Part shown: positions 32,696-41,446 of the stretch, piece by piece
How the letters are laid out: each line of letters starts with the position of its first letter
Numbering within the stretch: the first letter of the stretch is position 1
Source: an uncultured Saprospiraceae bacterium
GTDB lineage: Bacteria > Bacteroidota > Bacteroidia > Chitinophagales > Saprospiraceae
Assembly (NCBI GenBank): GCA_937959275.1
Contig: CALGLU010000018.1
Span: 62,001 to 126,000, forward strand
Direction: 5' to 3'
Length of the DNA: 64,000 nucleotides
Notes under the pieces: model-generated
What the model was told of the DNA's origin: nothing
Databases searched by the model: none
The model's input: only the letters and a program-made list of their open reading frames with translations
Position numbers and translations under genes: made by a program

Positions 32696-33424
32696 TACGA
32701 ATTACAAACGTTAGCTTAATCAAACAGTATTTGTTTGGGTTGGCTATTTTAATTTTTTTCATTTAAATTAAAAATCCATTTGTCATGATTTTCTTTAAAA
32801 CTATATGGTTTCCTAAATAAATTTGTCACGATTTTTACCAAAAATCCCCAACTAGAGGTTGGCAGGCAGCCAAATTTCGTCCTTTTTATACAATCCGCTC
32901 CGTGATGAATCACGGGCTAGAATCATGTCACACCTTCGGTGTTCTTCTGCATACACAATTAAAATTCCTTTGGATCAAAGATACTTGTAAGCTCTTAAAA
33001 GCATGATTGGTCAGATCTAATTCATTCTTATTTATACAATCCGACACGTGATGAATCATAGGCTAGAATCATGTCACGGCTCCGGCGTTCTTCTGCATAC
33101 ACTACTAAAATTCGTTTGGATCAAGATATTTGTAAGTTCTTCAAAGCATGGTTGGTCACATTTTTATTCGCCTGTTTGCAAATTTAATTTTGATCATACA
33201 TACCGCACTTTTTGCGATTATGCTTCTTTACTCAACGACATTGGCATATAACTCGTAAGTATTGTGGCAATCGAAAACTTAGATAAATGAGACAGGCGAT
33301 AATAAAGAATTTGCTTAAATGTCTTACGAGCGCATTCTTTTTCAAGTCTTTAGTTTAGTTTATTAAAACATTAAATAGCATTAAGCTGTTTAAATATTAT
33401 AATTAACCATAAAAAAAAATAATA
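32696..33424. other. Long gap between GNAT and DUF2911 genes
   Basis: No coding frame I trust. It carries two near copies of a short word (ATTTGTCATGATTTT and ATTTGTCACGATTTT at about 32777 and 32820) and a pair of 128-bp direct repeats. The last 60 bp are very AT-rich, leading into the DUF2911 gene. Confidence 0.6.
32886..33159. repeat. Two imperfect 128-bp direct repeats
   Basis: Copies at 32886-33013 and 33032-33159, offset 146 bp, without indels apart from small ones, roughly 85% alike by eye. Each starts TTATACAATCCG, has GTGATGAATCA and GGCTAGAATCATGTCAC, then GTTCTTCTGCATACAC, and ends TTGGTCA. Copy 1 can form CCGTGAT/ATCACGG and ACACC/GGTGT hairpins; copy 2 keeps only part of them. 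Confidence 0.85.
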
Positions 33425-33952
33425 ATGAAAAAATTAATTGTTTTAAGCTTTGCTCTCTTGGTATCAACATGTATGATAGCTCAAGATAAAAAAGCTCAAC
33501 CATCTCCAGCTGCAAGTTTATCTCAAGTAGTTGGTACGACCGATGTGACCATCGATTATTCAAGACCTGGTATGAAAGGAAGAACAATCTTCTCCGCTGA
33601 CGGTCTAGTGCCTTTTGGTCAAGTCTGGAGAACTGGTGCAAACGGTACCACTAAAATCACATTCAGTGACGACGTAACATTAGAAGGACAAAATCTATCT
33701 GCTGGTTCATATGCGATACTAACAATTCCTGCAGAAGATATGTGGACTGTTCATTTTTACACATATGATGAAGGAAGATGGTCGCCTTACAAGGATAAGG
33801 ATCCTACTTTAGCGTTTAAAGTAAAGCCAGTAAAAATGAGTGAGACAGTTGAAACATTTATGTTTGCCATAGATAACATCAAAGATAATTCTGCACATAT
33901 TGGAATTCTATGGGAGAATACACATGTACCTATTCAACTCGGAGTAAAGTAA
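33425..33952 (+). CDS. DUF2911 domain-containing secreted protein
   Basis: 175 residues: signal peptide MKKLIVLSFALLVSTCMIAQ, then the DUF2911 domain (SQVVGTTDVTIDYSRPGMKG, GLVPFGQVWRTGANGTTKI, GSYAILTIP). Function is unknown; the domain is common in Bacteroidota and predicted to be beta-rich and periplasmic. Monocistronic, with a strong terminator 30 bp downstream. Confidence 0.88.
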   Translation: MKKLIVLSFALLVSTCMIAQDKKAQPSPAASLSQVVGTTDVTIDYSRPGMKGRTIFSADGLVPFGQVWRTGANGTTKITFSDDVTLEGQNLSAGSYAILTIPAEDMWTVHFYTYDEGRWSPYKDKDPTLAFKVKPVKMSETVETFMFAIDNIKDNSAHIGILWENTHVPIQLGVK

Positions 33953-33980
33953 TAAGACGTATAAACACAATTTAAAATTA

Positions 33981-34012
33981 AAGGATTATCACTAGTGGTA
34001 ATCCTTTTTTTA
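33981..34012 (+). terminator. Rho-independent terminator after DUF2911 gene
   Basis: AAGGATTA and TAATCCTT arms with extra pairing through CAC/GTG, followed by TTTTTTTA on the plus strand. Confidence 0.9.
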
Positions 34013-34113
34013 TTTTAATAATAAAATAGATGTTCGAATTTAATACGCTTATTTACTGCTTATCAAATTATACCTGAATATTTACTACTTTGGTGACCAT
34101 AAAATAACGAGCT

Positions 34114-35394
34114 ATGCGATTTATCCTTTTTGCTTTACTGATGCACTTGATGTGTTTTCACACACTTGCTCAATCCACATTCATCCATTGCGGTCACCTG
34201 ATCGATGGGACATCAGAACAAGTTAAACATCAACAGACGATTAAAATAGAAGGCAACAAGATTGTCGGTATTGAAGCTGGATATGCTGAAGCGCCTGATA
34301 CAGCAACTGTCATCGATTTAAAGGATCACTATATCATGCCTGGTTTTATCGATATGCATGTGCATATAGAAGGTGAAGCTTCCCCGGGAAGATATTCAGA
34401 GCGATTTAGTATGGAAAAACAGGATGTTGCTTTGAGAGCGACGATGTATTGTGACAGGACATTGCAGGCTGGTTTTACAACAGTTAGAGATTTGGGAGGA
34501 ACTGGTGTTAATGTATCACTTAAAAAAGCAATCAATGCTGGCTATATAGAAGGACCTAGGATATATACAGCTGAAAAGAGTTTAGCTACGACTGGCGGAC
34601 ATGCCGATCCCTCGAATGGTGTAAAGGATGATCTTAAGGGTGATCCGGGACCCAAAGAAGGGGTTATCAATAGTATTGAGGATGCTAAAAAGGCAGTTAG
34701 GCAGCGTTATAAGAATGGTGCTGACTGTATCAAAATCACTGCAACAGGTGGTGTACTTAGTGTCGCAAAGGATGGGATGGGGCCACAATTTACAATAGAA
34801 GAAGTTAAGGCAGTTGTTGATGCGGCCGCGGATTACGGATACGTGACAGCTGCTCATGCGCATGGCAAAGAAGGGATGAGGCGCGCCGTGTTAGGTGGTA
34901 TTCATACGATTGAGCATGGGACATTCATGGATGATGAAGTTATCGAATTAATGAAGGAGCATGGCACCTATTATGTACCAACTATATCGGCTGGAAAATT
35001 CGTGTATGATAAAGCAATGACAGAGCCCTTTTTCTTTCCTGCGATCATTCGTCCAAAAGCAATTGCGATTGGCCCGCAGATTCAGGAGACATTCGCAAAA
35101 GCATATAAAGGTGGAGTAAAAATAGCTTTCGGTACAGATACCGGCGTCAGCCCTCATGGTGACAATGCTAAAGAATTTGAATTTATGGTGGAAGCGGGTA
35201 TGCCAGAAATCGAGGCGATATTATCAGCTACTAAAGTGGCATCTGAAGCTCTTAGAGTCAACGACATCATTGGTAGTATAACAGAAGGAAAACTAGCAGA
35301 TATTATTGCTGTAAAAGGCAACCCAATAGAAGATATAAAACGATTGCAGCAGATTGACTTTGTGATGAAAGATGGTATAGTCTATAAGCAATAA
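34114..35394 (+). CDS. Secreted metal-dependent amidohydrolase (imidazolonepropionase/prolidase-like)
   Basis: 426 residues with signal peptide MRFILFALLMHLMCFHTLAQ. Amidohydrolase fold: HxH at His82/His84 (DMHVHIEG), a lysine in IKITATGGV, metal histidines in AAHAHG and IEHGT, and the catalytic Asp in FGTDTGVSPHG. It resembles the Xaa-Pro dipeptidase/imidazolonepropionase-like branch, probably a periplasmic peptidase or cyclic-amide hydrolase; the substrate is not known. Confidence 0.85.
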   Translation: MRFILFALLMHLMCFHTLAQSTFIHCGHLIDGTSEQVKHQQTIKIEGNKIVGIEAGYAEAPDTATVIDLKDHYIMPGFIDMHVHIEGEASPGRYSERFSMEKQDVALRATMYCDRTLQAGFTTVRDLGGTGVNVSLKKAINAGYIEGPRIYTAEKSLATTGGHADPSNGVKDDLKGDPGPKEGVINSIEDAKKAVRQRYKNGADCIKITATGGVLSVAKDGMGPQFTIEEVKAVVDAAADYGYVTAAHAHGKEGMRRAVLGGIHTIEHGTFMDDEVIELMKEHGTYYVPTISAGKFVYDKAMTEPFFFPAIIRPKAIAIGPQIQETFAKAYKGGVKIAFGTDTGVSPHGDNAKEFEFMVEAGMPEIEAILSATKVASEALRVNDIIGSITEGKLADIIAVKGNPIEDIKRLQQIDFVMKDGIVYKQ

Positions 35395-35414
35395 AATAAC
35401 ATACTGCCTCTTGC

Positions 35415-37709
35415 TTACTCAATACCGTACAGTAACTCAGCATACTTTTTCGCTTGAGCAACTGATTGAATTGAACCCGGTGCACTCTCATTAATGACAT
35501 ATAAATAATTCGCTTGACTTATAAATGCAATGGAATTTGACTCAGTAGACTTAAATAAATATTTAATCTTATGATGCTTCATTCTTTTGAACTTTAATTT
35601 ATTCTTGACGATACTTATATTTCTTTTTACTGTCCTAGACCCATCAATATTTACAGTGATATGTCGATTAACATTGTCAGCACTTTTCCACAGAAAATAA
35701 GTCGAACACGCTTTTCTTCTATTGTTAAATGAAATCGTTTTAATAAGGTCATCATTTGCACCAAAATAATTTTGAATATCAGCAATTTTCAATAAATCGC
35801 ATCGATCAATTTCAATAGATGAGGTCAATGAGTCGGATTCATTCTCAACAACATCTGATTCCAAAGAAGATTCAGATTCAATAAGCATTTCTTTATAGTC
35901 ACTTCCTTTATACTCTACAATTTTATCTCTATAAAAGTCAGCCATTACTGAACTTAGGATGAGTGTATCCTCAGTATAATTTTCAGCATCAATCTGCAGG
36001 AATGTTTCAGAATCAGTGTTTTGATCTAAAATATATTTATAAATCTGTTCATTGCTTTTATTCACTACAGCAATATGTGATTTGTCAAACCCGTGAGGCG
36101 TTTGTTCATGAAATGTAAGTCTATTCGCAATATTTTTCTTTAGAGATTCGCCTTGCCATGCATCCGGAATGGGGAGTCTTAGACGATCGGCTATAGTTGG
36201 AGCAATATCGATCTGACTTGCATATAAATCTTCTCTATAAAAATCCAACTCATCATCAATAAATAGTATTGGAATATTAATATATTCTGAAGTCAAAGCA
36301 TTACCGTGGCCCAAGTATTTTTCGCTGTCCCCTAAGGATTCACCATGATCTCCAGCGATAACAATCAGTGCATTTTCAAGATATCCTTTTTGCCTCATTA
36401 ATTTCAATATGTCCCTTATGTAAGCATCTGTTTGGACTACTCCATTATCATAATTATTAACATACAATTTTCTGAGGTCTTTATTGTCTGTATCTGCTAG
36501 TCTTAATTTTCTTATAATACCTCTGTTAACAATCGGTTTGAAGTACTCAAATTCTTCTGCCTTATGTCCTAAATTATGTGGTCCCATAAAATGGAAAAAA
36601 AAGAAATTTGGATCCCCATTAAAATCTGGCAATGACTTGACCTCATCTACGATCAAGGCGTCATCGTTGAGATTAAAGTCTTCCTTGCTCTTGCCTTCAA
36701 TATAGTAATCTATATTTTTGCCATAATGACTTTTGATATCATACCAGCTTTCATGGAAGCCGGACAAGATGAAATTTATACGATAACCTTGATATTTTAA
36801 ATAATCATGAATACCATATTTATAATACGTTAGGTTTTGAAGATTCTTAGAATTCAACATGGATAGTATCCCACAAAAAGAAGAACTACATGTAGACGTT
36901 GCGAGTTGGATTTTTTTAAGCTTACCCGCATCATACAATGAGTCAAGAAAAGGACTTGTTTTTCGAGCATAGCCATTTAAAGATAAGTGATCAGCTCTAA
37001 GGCAATCAATTGAGAAAAACAAGACGTTCTTTTTATTAAAATCTTTTACTTTTTTTATGTCCTGATTTATGTTAGCCAAACCAAGATCAATGTCATTAAT
37101 TCTTTGTAGAGTTTTATTTTGGCTTAGGAAGGCGTGGAAAATTTCATTTTTTACACTATTATTTTTTTCAAACCAACTGGCATTAAAAACAAACAATGCA
37201 GCAAGAATCATTACCAAAGTCCCAAGGGCGGCTATGAGGTGACTTGCATTCGTACTGTATTTTATTTTACCTTGACTATAATAGAAAAGGAGTACCGCTC
37301 CGATCAAGATTGCAGCAAAACCTATATACAAATGATTTAGAATAACAGAGCCAAATGACGTCCATTCTGAAATTGCGCTCAAGGTCAATTTCCAATTAAT
37401 AGCTGCACCCCAATTCTTAACACCGATATAAAAACCCGATACAATGAATAAGATAATAATTGACCAAATAAAATTAATACCTGTGATTAAACGTGATGAT
37501 TTTAATTTAAGCTTTACACTCAAGCACACTATTAAATTCCAGACTGTAAAATGACTAAATAGTCCTAATGTAAAACTAATAGCGACAAGGCTAAATTGAT
37601 TGGATAAGTTTTGAAATGACGAGTAAGCAAAAATAATACCTGCGAAAAGTATCACTAAAAACAACCATGAATATTTAAAATATTCCTTTATCAGTAATTT
37701 AAAATTCAT
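35415..37709 (-). CDS. Membrane sulfatase-like hydrolase/transferase
   Basis: 764 residues. About five transmembrane helices in residues 10-180, then an alkaline-phosphatase-superfamily domain from about 230 (FFSIDCLRADHLSLNGYARKTSP metal site, GDHGES, HGNALTSEY) and a C-terminal extension of unknown type. The position of the sulfatase nucleophile is TSTCSSSF, not the CxPxR needed for formylglycine, so it is more likely a phospho-group transferase or hydrolase of the LTA synthase or phosphoethanolamine-transferase sort (inference). Ends 20 bp from the convergent amidohydrolase gene and lies 10 bp after the polyprenyl synthase gene. Confidence 0.75.
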   Translation of the reverse strand: MNFKLLIKEYFKYSWLFLVILFAGIIFAYSSFQNLSNQFSLVAISFTLGLFSHFTVWNLIVCLSVKLKLKSSRLITGINFIWSIIILFIVSGFYIGVKNWGAAINWKLTLSAISEWTSFGSVILNHLYIGFAAILIGAVLLFYYSQGKIKYSTNASHLIAALGTLVMILAALFVFNASWFEKNNSVKNEIFHAFLSQNKTLQRINDIDLGLANINQDIKKVKDFNKKNVLFFSIDCLRADHLSLNGYARKTSPFLDSLYDAGKLKKIQLATSTCSSSFCGILSMLNSKNLQNLTYYKYGIHDYLKYQGYRINFILSGFHESWYDIKSHYGKNIDYYIEGKSKEDFNLNDDALIVDEVKSLPDFNGDPNFFFFHFMGPHNLGHKAEEFEYFKPIVNRGIIRKLRLADTDNKDLRKLYVNNYDNGVVQTDAYIRDILKLMRQKGYLENALIVIAGDHGESLGDSEKYLGHGNALTSEYINIPILFIDDELDFYREDLYASQIDIAPTIADRLRLPIPDAWQGESLKKNIANRLTFHEQTPHGFDKSHIAVVNKSNEQIYKYILDQNTDSETFLQIDAENYTEDTLILSSVMADFYRDKIVEYKGSDYKEMLIESESSLESDVVENESDSLTSSIEIDRCDLLKIADIQNYFGANDDLIKTISFNNRRKACSTYFLWKSADNVNRHITVNIDGSRTVKRNISIVKNKLKFKRMKHHKIKYLFKSTESNSIAFISQANYLYVINESAPGSIQSVAQAKKYAELLYGIE

Positions 37710-37719
37710 ACTTCATCTA

Positions 37720-38688
37720 CTAAGATTCTCTTTTAATAAATGAAGTCGAATATTCGATTAGATCATTCATCCGACCAGTATCATTTGGTAACATCTTTAA
37801 ATGGCTAAATGCCAAGTCATGGTACGCATCTCTTAACTGTCGTGCATATTCATCAACCACGACAGATTTAAAAATTGATTTTACAGCTGTTACTTTTTCT
37901 ACACTGGGCTCTGCTTTATATAGGTCTACAAATTGATTTAAGGCTTCCCCTTCCAATAGTGATTTCGTTTTTAAGTAGAGATAGGTTTTCTTTCCTTGCA
38001 GAATATCTCCTCCAAGTTGTTTGCCTACTTTTTCTTGCTCTCCAAATGTATCAAGTAAATCATCCTGTATTTGAAAGGAGATACCAAATTGTTCTCCAAA
38101 CTGATATAAATTTAGGGCATCATTCCGACTCGCCCCTCCAATCAACGCTCCTATTTGAAGCGAGACTCCTAAAAGCACAGCCGTTTTCTTTCGTATCATT
38201 TCAATATAATCTTCAATCCTCGTGTCTTCAGAGGTTTCAAAATCCATGTCCATTTGCTGCCCTTCACAAATGGCCAATGCTGCCTTATCGAATTGTTGTT
38301 TAATATATCTGGATTCGTTAGAATCAACAAGATCCATAAACTGATTGGCTATGATCATCATCGCATCACCTGATAAAATCGCCTTATTCGTATCAAATTT
38401 TATATGTACGGCAGGCTCTCCCCGCCGCATAGGCGCTTTATCCATAATATCATCATGAAGCAATGTAAAATTATGAAAAATCTCAATCGCCATTGCAGCC
38501 GGTAAGGCATTCACGAACTGATCATCAAATAGCGAGCAGCCAAAAAGCAACATCAAAGGCCTAGCTCTTTTCGCTTTTAAGCCAAGAATATAGTTGATCG
38601 GGTCATATAATGACTGTGGCTGACCATCAAATTTATTTTTTATGATATACTCTTCAAATACATTCTTAATTTCAAGTGCTCGTTGCAT
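37720..38688 (-). CDS. Polyprenyl (trans-isoprenyl diphosphate) synthase
   Basis: 322 residues. Condenses isopentenyl diphosphate onto allylic diphosphates. First Asp-rich motif DDIMD (79-83) with RRGEP after it, second motif DDLLD (209-213) with FQIQ before it. The product length (farnesyl, geranylgeranyl or longer) cannot be read off safely; bulky Phe and His residues (FHNFTLLH) precede the first motif. A -7 box sits 17 bp upstream, giving a nearly leaderless mRNA. Divergent from the next gene with only 24 bp between. Confidence 0.93.
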   Translation of the reverse strand: MQRALEIKNVFEEYIIKNKFDGQPQSLYDPINYILGLKAKRARPLMLLFGCSLFDDQFVNALPAAMAIEIFHNFTLLHDDIMDKAPMRRGEPAVHIKFDTNKAILSGDAMMIIANQFMDLVDSNESRYIKQQFDKAALAICEGQQMDMDFETSEDTRIEDYIEMIRKKTAVLLGVSLQIGALIGGASRNDALNLYQFGEQFGISFQIQDDLLDTFGEQEKVGKQLGGDILQGKKTYLYLKTKSLLEGEALNQFVDLYKAEPSVEKVTAVKSIFKSVVVDEYARQLRDAYHDLAFSHLKMLPNDTGRMNDLIEYSTSFIKRES

Positions 38689-38704
38689 ATTGCATAATTA
38701 AACC

Positions 38705-38712
38705 CAAAGATA
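38705..38712 (-). promoter_or_regulatory. Candidate -7 box for the polyprenyl synthase gene
   Basis: Minus strand TATCTTTG, an exact TANNTTTG match, directly abutting the ATG of the divergent amidohydrolase gene. The rest of this promoter would lie inside that gene. Confidence 0.55.
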
Positions 38713-40407
38713 ATGAAAGCCTCGCTTCTACTGCCCTTAATTACTATTTGCATTATACTTGGCTCTTGTCAAGAAAGCAAAGAACCATATGATCTGATCA
38801 TATATAATGCTGATATCCATACTCTAGACAAAGACAATACCCAATATCAAGCGGTGGCAGTGAAAGATGGTAAAATCGTAGCCTTAGGCACTGATGAGGA
38901 GCTTTCAGAACGTGCAACTACTAAAACAATCAATGCAGAAGGTGCTTTTGTTATGCCTGGCTTCATCGAAGGGCATGGCCATTTCTCTGGTCTTGGCTAC
39001 AGTTTGTTAAACCTCAATTTTATGAAATCAAAGAGCTGGGATGAAATCGTAACAATGGTGGAAGAAAAAGTCAAACAAGCGGAGCCTGGGGAGTGGATAG
39101 AAGGTAGAGGCTGGCATCAGGAGAAATGGGTCGAATCTGCTGGAGAGACCACGAATGGCTACCCTCATCATAAAAAATTGAGTGACATATCACCTGATAA
39201 CCCTGTCATCCTCACGCATGCAAGCGGTCACGGACTTTTTGCTAATACAAAAGCTATGGAAATAGCAGGCGTGTCAGTAGAAACGCCCAACCCTCAAGGG
39301 GGGCGAATCGTAAGAAATAGTGACGGAGATGCTATAGGTGTTTTTGAAGAACGGGCCATGAGCATTATACGAGCAGCACATCAAGAATATTTAGATGGCT
39401 TAAGCCAAGACGAGCAAGTACAAAAATGGTATGATGGGATAAGTAAGGCAGAAATGGAGTGTTTACAAAAGGGTGTGACTTCATTTCACGATGCAGGGGC
39501 TAGCTTCGAAGAATGTGATCGATATCTGGGTCTTGCTGAAGACAGTGAACTTGATGTTAGATTATATGTCATGATTCGGAAAGGAGTCAATGCCTTACGC
39601 GAGCGCATCGCTGATTACAGAGTTATTGGTGCTGGCGATGACTTTTACACGTGTCGATCTATTAAGACATCAGTAGATGGTGCATTAGGTTCATATGGCG
39701 CTTGGTTGCTATCTTCTTATAATGATAAGTCAGATTTTGTGGGACAAAATACGACTCCAATTGAAGACATTGACCTCATTTCAGACATAGCTGCTCAACA
39801 TGATATGCAATATTGTGTCCATGCTATTGGTGATCGAGCCAATCGAGAGGTCTTAGACATTTTTGAAAAACATGTCAGTCCATCAGCAGATATGAGATGG
39901 AGAATAGAACATGCTCAACATTTACACCCTGATGATATACCTAGATTTAGCCAATTAGGTGTCATCCCAGCGATGCAAGGGATCCACTGTACATCTGATT
40001 CGCCCTTTGTCGTACGACGTCTTGGTAAAAAAAGAGCAGAAGAAGGTGCCTATGCGTGGCGATCCCTAATGGATGCTGGAGCCATTATCGCTAATGGTAC
40101 AGACGCTCCTGTCGAAGATGTTGATCCTATCCTGTCCTATTACGCCTCAGTCACTAGGAAAAGAGCTGATAATAAACTCATTTTTTATCCAGCACAAAAT
40201 ATGACCCGCCTCGAAGCACTCAAATCATATACAATCAATAATGCCTATGCTGCATTCGAAGAAGATATCAAAGGGACATTAGAACTGGATAAACTTGCAG
40301 ACATCGTCATTTTGTCTAAAAATCTAACGACTTGTAGTGATGATGAGATCTTAGACACACAAGTTTTATATACAGTCGTTAATGGAGACATTAAATATCA
40401 AAAATAA
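38713..40407 (+). CDS. Lipoprotein amidohydrolase, YtcJ-like
   Basis: 564 residues. Lipoprotein signal with lipobox LGSC (Cys19). Amidohydrolase-3 type: HxH at His88/His90 (GFIEGHGHFSGLG), VDGALGSYGAWL, HAIGDRAN, IEHAQHLHPDD and the Asp in NGTDAPVEDVDP. Probably a membrane-anchored metal hydrolase of amides or carbamates; the substrate is unknown. The signal peptide supports the start at 38713 although this leaves only 24 bp to the divergent gene. Confidence 0.88.
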   Translation: MKASLLLPLITICIILGSCQESKEPYDLIIYNADIHTLDKDNTQYQAVAVKDGKIVALGTDEELSERATTKTINAEGAFVMPGFIEGHGHFSGLGYSLLNLNFMKSKSWDEIVTMVEEKVKQAEPGEWIEGRGWHQEKWVESAGETTNGYPHHKKLSDISPDNPVILTHASGHGLFANTKAMEIAGVSVETPNPQGGRIVRNSDGDAIGVFEERAMSIIRAAHQEYLDGLSQDEQVQKWYDGISKAEMECLQKGVTSFHDAGASFEECDRYLGLAEDSELDVRLYVMIRKGVNALRERIADYRVIGAGDDFYTCRSIKTSVDGALGSYGAWLLSSYNDKSDFVGQNTTPIEDIDLISDIAAQHDMQYCVHAIGDRANREVLDIFEKHVSPSADMRWRIEHAQHLHPDDIPRFSQLGVIPAMQGIHCTSDSPFVVRRLGKKRAEEGAYAWRSLMDAGAIIANGTDAPVEDVDPILSYYASVTRKRADNKLIFYPAQNMTRLEALKSYTINNAYAAFEEDIKGTLELDKLADIVILSKNLTTCSDDEILDTQVLYTVVNGDIKYQK

Positions 40408-40456
40408 TTGAATTGTTTTGACAAATATGTGTGGGTTAACATTTTAAAATTGTCTT

Positions 40457-40590
40457 AATAAAAATGGTGTAAGCGCATTCGGGCGAATGCAACTTACACC
40501 GTGCTCTACACCTTAAAAGAGCATAATCTTTAGTTCATACAATACATCACTCATGGGGCTCAACAAAGAACTGTGTCCTTTTGGAAGTTG
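40457..40590 (-). ncRNA. Candidate free-standing small RNA
   Basis: On the minus strand a near-consensus promoter (TTG, 21 bp, TATATTTA) is followed about 7 bp later by ~130 bp rich in stems: TCAAC/GTTGA with inner TCC/GGA, AGTTC/GAACT, TGCTCT/AGAGCA, and a final strong hairpin GGTGTAAG..GCATTC / GAATGC..CTTACACC followed by ATTTTTATT. That last element is a good terminator on this strand only. There is no downstream gene in that direction, only the convergent 3' end of the amidohydrolase, and no open frame. I cannot assign it to a family; 6S-type RNA is one possibility. Confidence 0.5.
40466..40500 (-). terminator. Terminator hairpin of the candidate sRNA
   Basis: 8-bp outer stem (GGTGTAAG/CTTACACC) and 6-bp inner stem (GCATTC/GAATGC), with a T-rich stretch on the minus-strand side (40457-40465). 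The plus-strand side lacks a T-run. Confidence 0.8.
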
Positions 40591-40596
40591 ACTCTG

Positions 40597-40628
40597 TAAA
40601 TATACAAGATATTTGCAATCGGTTGCAA
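40597..40628 (-). promoter_or_regulatory. Candidate sRNA promoter with inverted-repeat operator
   Basis: Minus strand TATATTTA (40597-40604, one mismatch to TANNTTTG) and TTG at 40626-40628, 21 bp apart. Between and over them lies the perfect inverted repeat TTGCAATCGGTTGCAA (40613-40628), resembling a regulator binding site. Confidence 0.45.
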
Positions 40629-40694
40629 TGGTTAACATAATTTTAGTATTGAGTCAATCTTGAGCTTTCTTTGATTAAAAATGAGATTTAGTAG

Positions 40695-41411
40695 ATGAGC
40701 TTAAAGATATCTTTATTTTTAGATATGAAACCATATCTGTTAATCGGTCTATACTTATTTCCCCTTTTATTTGGAGTTTATCTAATCAATCATTTTTCGC
40801 CAAGCCCAACATTAGCCCAAACTCCCTACTCGAGCACAATCATCGCTTTTGAATTTGCAACAAGCCATACGGATATTGAGAATGCGCTAGGTACATTATC
40901 ACTATTAGACATCAAGAATTTAGATAAGCTTAATTATGTCGACTTTGGTTTTATGTTCGTGTATTGTCTGTGTTTATTTTCTTTTTTATTGATATCAAAG
41001 AAGATAGATTCGCCAAAAGCTTACATTCCTGGCTCCGTTCTTATCGGTATCATTTTGATTAGCGACATCATAGAAACTATTAGTCTATTGAAAATCAGCG
41101 CTTTACATCAAAAAAGCGCTTTACCTGAGTTGTTTACATCCCAGCTGACTATTTTACACTTTTCGACTTGGTCAAAATGGATAGGACTTGCCCTGTGCTT
41201 TGTGCTTTTTGCCTGTATCCTGAGAAAAAGAAATGCATTCTCAAAAGGCATGGCGTTCCTTTTGTGCGTACCATTCCTTTTGGCATTCCCAGCATTTTTT
41301 GGAGGACCACAATTTAAGGATATATTCGCCACATCGATTTTTGGAGCATTTGGAATCTTAATCGTGTATTGCCTTATTTATAAAACTCAGAGATCATCAA
41401 AAAAAATATAG
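40695..41411 (+). CDS. Multi-pass membrane protein of unknown function
   Basis: 238 residues, about six hydrophobic helices (about 13-32, 83-100, 112-132, 157-175, 183-200, 208-228). I do not recognise a family. A start at Met11 is also possible. It carries a periplasmic-looking loop between helices 1 and 2. The following MBL-fold gene begins at or within 36 bp, so the two probably form an operon. Confidence 0.7.
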   Translation: MSLKISLFLDMKPYLLIGLYLFPLLFGVYLINHFSPSPTLAQTPYSSTIIAFEFATSHTDIENALGTLSLLDIKNLDKLNYVDFGFMFVYCLCLFSFLLISKKIDSPKAYIPGSVLIGIILISDIIETISLLKISALHQKSALPELFTSQLTILHFSTWSKWIGLALCFVLFACILRKRNAFSKGMAFLLCVPFLLAFPAFFGGPQFKDIFATSIFGAFGILIVYCLIYKTQRSSKKI

Positions 41412-41446
41412 AACCGATTCAAATCCAATTACCAGAAGTCTTGAAT

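Noticed and set aside
40408-40694. Hairpin as terminator of the plus-strand amidohydrolase gene
   Set aside because: The T-run is on the minus-strand side only; on the plus strand the stem is followed by GTGCTC.
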